A stretch of 15,678 nucleotides of DNA. Source: Candidatus Kerfeldbacteria bacterium RIFOXYC2_FULL_38_9. Lineage in GTDB: Bacteria; Patescibacteriota; Patescibacteriia; UBA9570; XYC2-FULL-38-9. Where the stretch lies: contig MHKJ01000061.1 of NCBI GenBank assembly GCA_001818355.1, positions 4,058 to 19,735 of the forward strand, given 5' to 3'. The notes below the pieces were generated by a model. The model ran no database searches. It saw only the letters and a program-made list of their open reading frames with translations, and was not told the origin of the DNA. Shown in pieces: positions 12,870-15,678 of the stretch (position 1 is its first letter; each line of letters begins with the position of its first letter). A program made the position numbers and the translations under genes.

Positions 12870-14699
12870 TTATTTATTTTTACCTAGAAATTCATCCCAA
12901 CCCGGCCAATTCTCTTTATAAAAGTAAGTTGGACTTGATGGCCAGCCAAAATGCTGTTTATATACTTTTATGTATTCACCTTTGCCTTGAATACCTGCGG
13001 CACGTACTTGCTCTTGTAGTTCTGTGAATGATAAAAACTTATCTTCCTTCCCTAAAAACTCATACCAGCTTTTCCAATTATCTCTATCAAAGCTATCTGG
13101 ACTTGATGGCCAGCCAAAATGCTGTTTATACACTTCCCGATATTGGCGCTCACTTTGAATACCTGCAGCACGTACTTGCTCTTGTAGTTCTGCAAATGGT
13201 AACAAAAATATTTTCTCCTTCCCTAAAAACTCATGCCAATCTTTCCAATTTTCTTTATAAGTTGTATTCGGATTTGATGGCCAGCCAAAATGCTGTTTAT
13301 ACACTTCTATGTATTCATCTTTGCCTTGAATACCTGCGGCACGTACTTGCTCTTGTAGTTCATTAAATGGTAAAAATCTTTGTTCTTCTTCCATTTCTTG
13401 TTGTAATTGAGCAACAATACGTAAAACCTCTTCAGTATTTACGGTTATTTGTAGCCCCTGAATATGTAATTGTGCCAGATCTTTATATTCCCAGCCTCGT
13501 CTTTCTAACTGTACACCTGTTTTGGCTGCTTTTTTCTTGTGCACTATCGTTGCCGCGCCTGCAATATCTGCAAAGAGCACAGGTGGTTTCTTTTTATTGT
13601 ATTTTACATCTAAGAAATCCACGATATAGGCAAATTTATCTGGATTATTATCATCAAGACGCAATACACGCCCGGCTCGTTGTTCAGCAATAACCCGAGA
13701 ACGCGTCGGTCGTAAATTAAAACACGCAGATGCTTTTGGTTGATCAAAACCTGTAATCAACAAATCAGCATTACACAGTACCTTAATATTCCCTTTTGCA
13801 TATTCTCCTAAAATACGTTTTTGTTCATTGGAAGGAGTTTGACCACTAATAGCTACGGCAGAAATATTGGCTTCATTAAATAACCGAGCCATTTCTGCCG
13901 CATGATTCACCCCAACACAAAAAGCAACTGTAGATTCATTTTGAAAAGCCTGCTGATATAGTTGCACAGCTGATTGGTTTCTTCTTTCTATATTTACGGC
14001 TTTGGCCAGGTCTCTTTCATCATACTCTCCAGAACTGATAATTTTTACTTTTGACAGATCAACGTCAGTATGAGCAATTATGGCAGAGAAAGGAGACAAT
14101 AGTCCATCTTCGACAGCCTCACGAATATCCATTCGGTGTATTTCGTGTGGTAAAATATTTTGAACCTTTTTCTCTTCTGAATATTCAGGAGTAGCGGTAA
14201 ATCCTAGTTTAATCGATCTTGAAAACTGTTGAATAGTCTGGGAGCGTCTTGGGCTTAATGCCTGATGTACTTCATCTAAAATCAATAAATCAACATCCTT
14301 GGGTTTGATTGTTTCATTTTCCACACCATCAATAAACGAATCATAAGTAATAATAGTCACCTGTCTTCCAAATTCTTTTGCTCGTGCATATATTTTTCCT
14401 ACTTCACTGGCTGGAGCAAATTGGCTCACTTTTTCTTCAGTTTGTTCGACGAGAATTTGTGTTGGTACAACAATAACTGTGCTCAAGTTAAGCGCTTCTA
14501 AAAATTCTGTAAATAGCACAGTCTTTCCAAATCCTGTTGGTAATTTGACATACCCTTCACTCCCGCCTGCTTCTAAATAATTTCGTAAATCCTCAAATAC
14601 GGTTAATTGTTTCTCCCTTAATGTTCTTTTTTCGTTGCCTTTATGATGATTGGAAATATATTGATCTAAACTATTCAATGCTTTTAACCATTTTCGCAT
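12870..14699 (-). CDS. SF2 DEAD/DEAH-type helicase with three C-terminal integrase-type repeats
   Basis: The 609-residue protein carries the SF2 motifs in order: Walker A LPTGFGKT (53-60), motif Ia VPTQILVEQT (78-87), motif II DEVH (142-145), motif III GFTATP (166-171), and motif VI QRAGRVLR (340-347) in the second RecA domain. It should be an ATP-dependent nucleic-acid translocase related to the restriction-type UvsW/SSL2-like group. After a helical linker with a Gln/Glu-rich stretch (431-440), three units of about 56 residues follow, each F-x-x-LQEQVRAAGIQ...YKQHFGWPS-x-P...W-x-x-W-x-EFLGK. They resemble the short repeat unit known from some phage integrases and probably bind DNA or a partner. 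The ATG at 14699 has a good AGGAG about 9 nt upstream. The frame stays open for 17 more codons to the stop of the small gene before it. No nuclease or methylase partner is in the window. Confidence 0.88.
   Translation of the reverse strand: MRKWLKALNSLDQYISNHHKGNEKRTLREKQLTVFEDLRNYLEAGGSEGYVKLPTGFGKTVLFTEFLEALNLSTVIVVPTQILVEQTEEKVSQFAPASEVGKIYARAKEFGRQVTIITYDSFIDGVENETIKPKDVDLLILDEVHQALSPRRSQTIQQFSRSIKLGFTATPEYSEEKKVQNILPHEIHRMDIREAVEDGLLSPFSAIIAHTDVDLSKVKIISSGEYDERDLAKAVNIERRNQSAVQLYQQAFQNESTVAFCVGVNHAAEMARLFNEANISAVAISGQTPSNEQKRILGEYAKGNIKVLCNADLLITGFDQPKASACFNLRPTRSRVIAEQRAGRVLRLDDNNPDKFAYIVDFLDVKYNKKKPPVLFADIAGAATIVHKKKAAKTGVQLERRGWEYKDLAQLHIQGLQITVNTEEVLRIVAQLQQEMEEEQRFLPFNELQEQVRAAGIQGKDEYIEVYKQHFGWPSNPNTTYKENWKDWHEFLGKEKIFLLPFAELQEQVRAAGIQSERQYREVYKQHFGWPSSPDSFDRDNWKSWYEFLGKEDKFLSFTELQEQVRAAGIQGKGEYIKVYKQHFGWPSSPTYFYKENWPGWDEFLGKNK
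12879..13373 (-). repeat. Three tandem repeats in the helicase C-terminus
   Basis: The units lie at about 13218-13373, 13047-13202 and 12879-13034 (residues about 443-494, 500-551 and 556-607), with periods of 171 and 168 nt. Long stretches are identical or nearly so at DNA level, for example the parts encoding LQEQVRAAGIQ and YKQHFGWPS. This points to recent duplication or continuing gene conversion, and copy number may vary between relatives. Confidence 0.9.
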
Positions 14700-14750
14700 C
14701 GTCTCTAACTCCTCTTCAGATAATTGTTCTCCTGCTCTTTCTGTGGATTC

Positions 14751-14990
14751 TTAATTTCCTGTTGCTCTTATCTCCTGACGAAGAAGTTGCACATACATGT
14801 CATATCTTCGACGAAATTTTGTTTTGATTTCAGAAACAGGCATTCGGAGCATGTCTTCTTGAACAACAGATGGTGGAATAAAAGAATGTTCAGGGGTATC
14901 ACCAAGTGATCTCTGAGTATTTTGTAATTGACGCTCTAAATCAACCTTTGATTTTGGACGAAATCCCAAATTTCTTTCCATAGAATACAA
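14751..14990 (-). CDS. Small protein of unknown function, in frame with the helicase downstream
   Basis: This 79-residue basic protein is not one I recognise. It begins MYSMERNLGFRPKSKVDLE, has a Pro-containing middle (SFIPPSVVQEDMLRMP) and ends in a helical KFRRRYDMYVQLLRQEIRATGN. It has a good promoter (TTGACT/TATACT at 15021-15048) but no visible Shine-Dalgarno site; Met4 is an alternative start. Its TAA stop is followed by 17 sense codons in the same frame, leading straight into the helicase ATG. It may be a separate small partner, or the N-terminal part of a longer helicase cut off by a nonsense change. Confidence 0.6.
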   Translation of the reverse strand: MYSMERNLGFRPKSKVDLERQLQNTQRSLGDTPEHSFIPPSVVQEDMLRMPVSEIKTKFRRRYDMYVQLLRQEIRATGN

Positions 14991-15020
14991 ATAAATAACA
15001 ACACTAAACTCAACAATAGT

Positions 15021-15048
15021 AGTATATACTGCCTATAAAGTGAGTCAA
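15021..15048 (-). promoter_or_regulatory. Promoter of the small gene / helicase unit
   Basis: On the minus strand TTGACT (15043-15048) and TATACT (15021-15026) are 16 nt apart. The -10 box is part of the perfect 10-bp palindrome AGTATATACT (15021-15030), which could bind a regulator. The 5' leader would be about 25 nt. Confidence 0.65.
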
Positions 15049-15062
15049 ACAATACTTTTCTC

Positions 15063-15678
15063 TTAGGGCTTTAACCCTAAAATTTGTCGGGTGATTTTAG
15101 GTATTTCGCGCCTAAAGTAAGTTTTAATGGTTTTCCAGCTCACTTTAAAATATAATTCCGGCATTGGATCATTTTCGGCATCTGCAAAATACATCAAACT
15201 TTTCATAATATGATGATAATCGTGAGTGACGGTTGGATATTGTTTATGAACTTTTCTCAAAATATCAACTAATGGTTCTATGTTATGCAAATACCAATAC
15301 AAATCAACAAAATCACGCTTCTTTCCTCGTTGTGAGATTGCAATAATTTTCATAACGGCAATATCGCGCAAAGATAACACCCTTACCATTCCATACCATA
15401 AAGGATCTTCTGCTCTTTTAAAAAATGGATAAGCAATAAAACTAACTTTAGCTCCTAATAATTTCCCATATACTGTTCCTTCGTGCACGATTGTGGTTTC
15501 CCAATCTTTTTTGGAAAAATGAGCTACTAATTTTCCTGTAGAAAAATCACTATCTGGCGTAAAAAAATCTAAATCAACAGAACGTCTGTGTCCGACTTGC
15601 AATGCTAAAGAGGTGCCTCCAGCTAAATACCAATGTGATTGTTTTAACCATCTTTTTTTTGACAAAAAATCAAGTGCC
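15063..15678 (-). CDS. AbiEii-family nucleotidyltransferase toxin-like protein (5' end outside window)
   Basis: About 205 codons are visible. The frame stays open to the window edge (ALDFLSKKRW just before the recognisable part), so the true start lies beyond 15678; a TTG at 15665 is unlikely to be it. YLAGGTSLALQVGHRRSVDLDFF contains the nucleotidyltransferase signature: GGTSLAL, then HR-x-S-x-D-x-D with the two metal-binding Asp residues. RDIAVMKIIAIS and GKKRDFVDLYWYL are the usual second and third AbiEii blocks. Family members transfer nucleotides to tRNA or protein and act as toxins in abortive-infection systems with an AbiEi-type antitoxin. No antitoxin is visible on its downstream side; a partner, if any, lies upstream, past the window edge. 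Confidence 0.85.
   Translation of the reverse strand, partial: ALDFLSKKRWLKQSHWYLAGGTSLALQVGHRRSVDLDFFTPDSDFSTGKLVAHFSKKDWETTIVHEGTVYGKLLGAKVSFIAYPFFKRAEDPLWYGMVRVLSLRDIAVMKIIAISQRGKKRDFVDLYWYLHNIEPLVDILRKVHKQYPTVTHDYHHIMKSLMYFADAENDPMPELYFKVSWKTIKTYFRREIPKITRQILGLKP

Noticed and set aside
12879..13373. CRISPR array or phage integrase suggested by the regular repeats
   Set aside because: The repeats are coding, about 170 nt long and tandem without unique spacers; no tyrosine-recombinase active site is present in the protein.

Overview
This is an AT-rich bacterial window with tightly packed genes. It looks like a Candidate Phyla Radiation (Patescibacteria) genome: L35 is divergent, few starts have a clear Shine-Dalgarno site, the tRNAs have no encoded CCA, there is a very large unrecognised cytosolic protein, and Asn/Gln-tRNA is evidently made by the GatCAB amidotransferase. 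The phylum-level call is inference; no 16S gene or other decisive marker is present.

Layout. (1) 1-652, plus strand: the end of infC, then rpmI and rplT, the usual translation operon. (2) 655-5073, minus strand: a 1472-residue protein of unknown function, convergent with rplT with only 2 nt between them, with a strong promoter at 5179-5207. (3) 5283-5356: tRNA-Asp(GUC), followed by a small gene and a secreted zinc-metallopeptidase-like gene. (4) 7783-11902: the most interesting part. A consensus-like promoter is followed by a 24-codon leader ORF in which 10 of 11 consecutive codons are Asn or Gln, then a Rho-independent terminator with a competing antiterminator pairing. After these come tRNA-Asn(GUU), a LysE-type exporter, and gatC, gatA and gatB. 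(5) 11903-12076: a 19-nt copy of the 3' end of tRNA-Asp and a strong bidirectional terminator. (6) 12077-15678, all minus strand: a defence/mobilome-like island with a BrnT/BrnA toxin-antitoxin pair, an SF2 helicase carrying three integrase-type C-terminal repeats, a small gene in the same frame just upstream of it, and an AbiEii-type nucleotidyltransferase running off the window.

How the parts work together. GatCAB turns Asp-tRNA(Asn) into Asn-tRNA(Asn) and Glu-tRNA(Gln) into Gln-tRNA(Gln). A leader peptide dense in exactly these two residues, ahead of a terminator and of tRNA-Asn plus gatCAB, is the architecture expected of ribosome-mediated transcription attenuation. Low Asn-tRNA or Gln-tRNA would stall the leading ribosome, disrupt the terminator and raise expression of the tRNA and the enzyme that makes both products. 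The element is seen in the sequence; the regulatory behaviour is inference.

A second theme is the tRNA-Asp 3' end. The intact tRNA at the left and its 3' fragment at 11995-12013 bracket about 6.6 kb in the attL/attR arrangement of an element integrated at a tRNA. No integrase is present, so this may be an old, decayed or cargo-swapped insertion.
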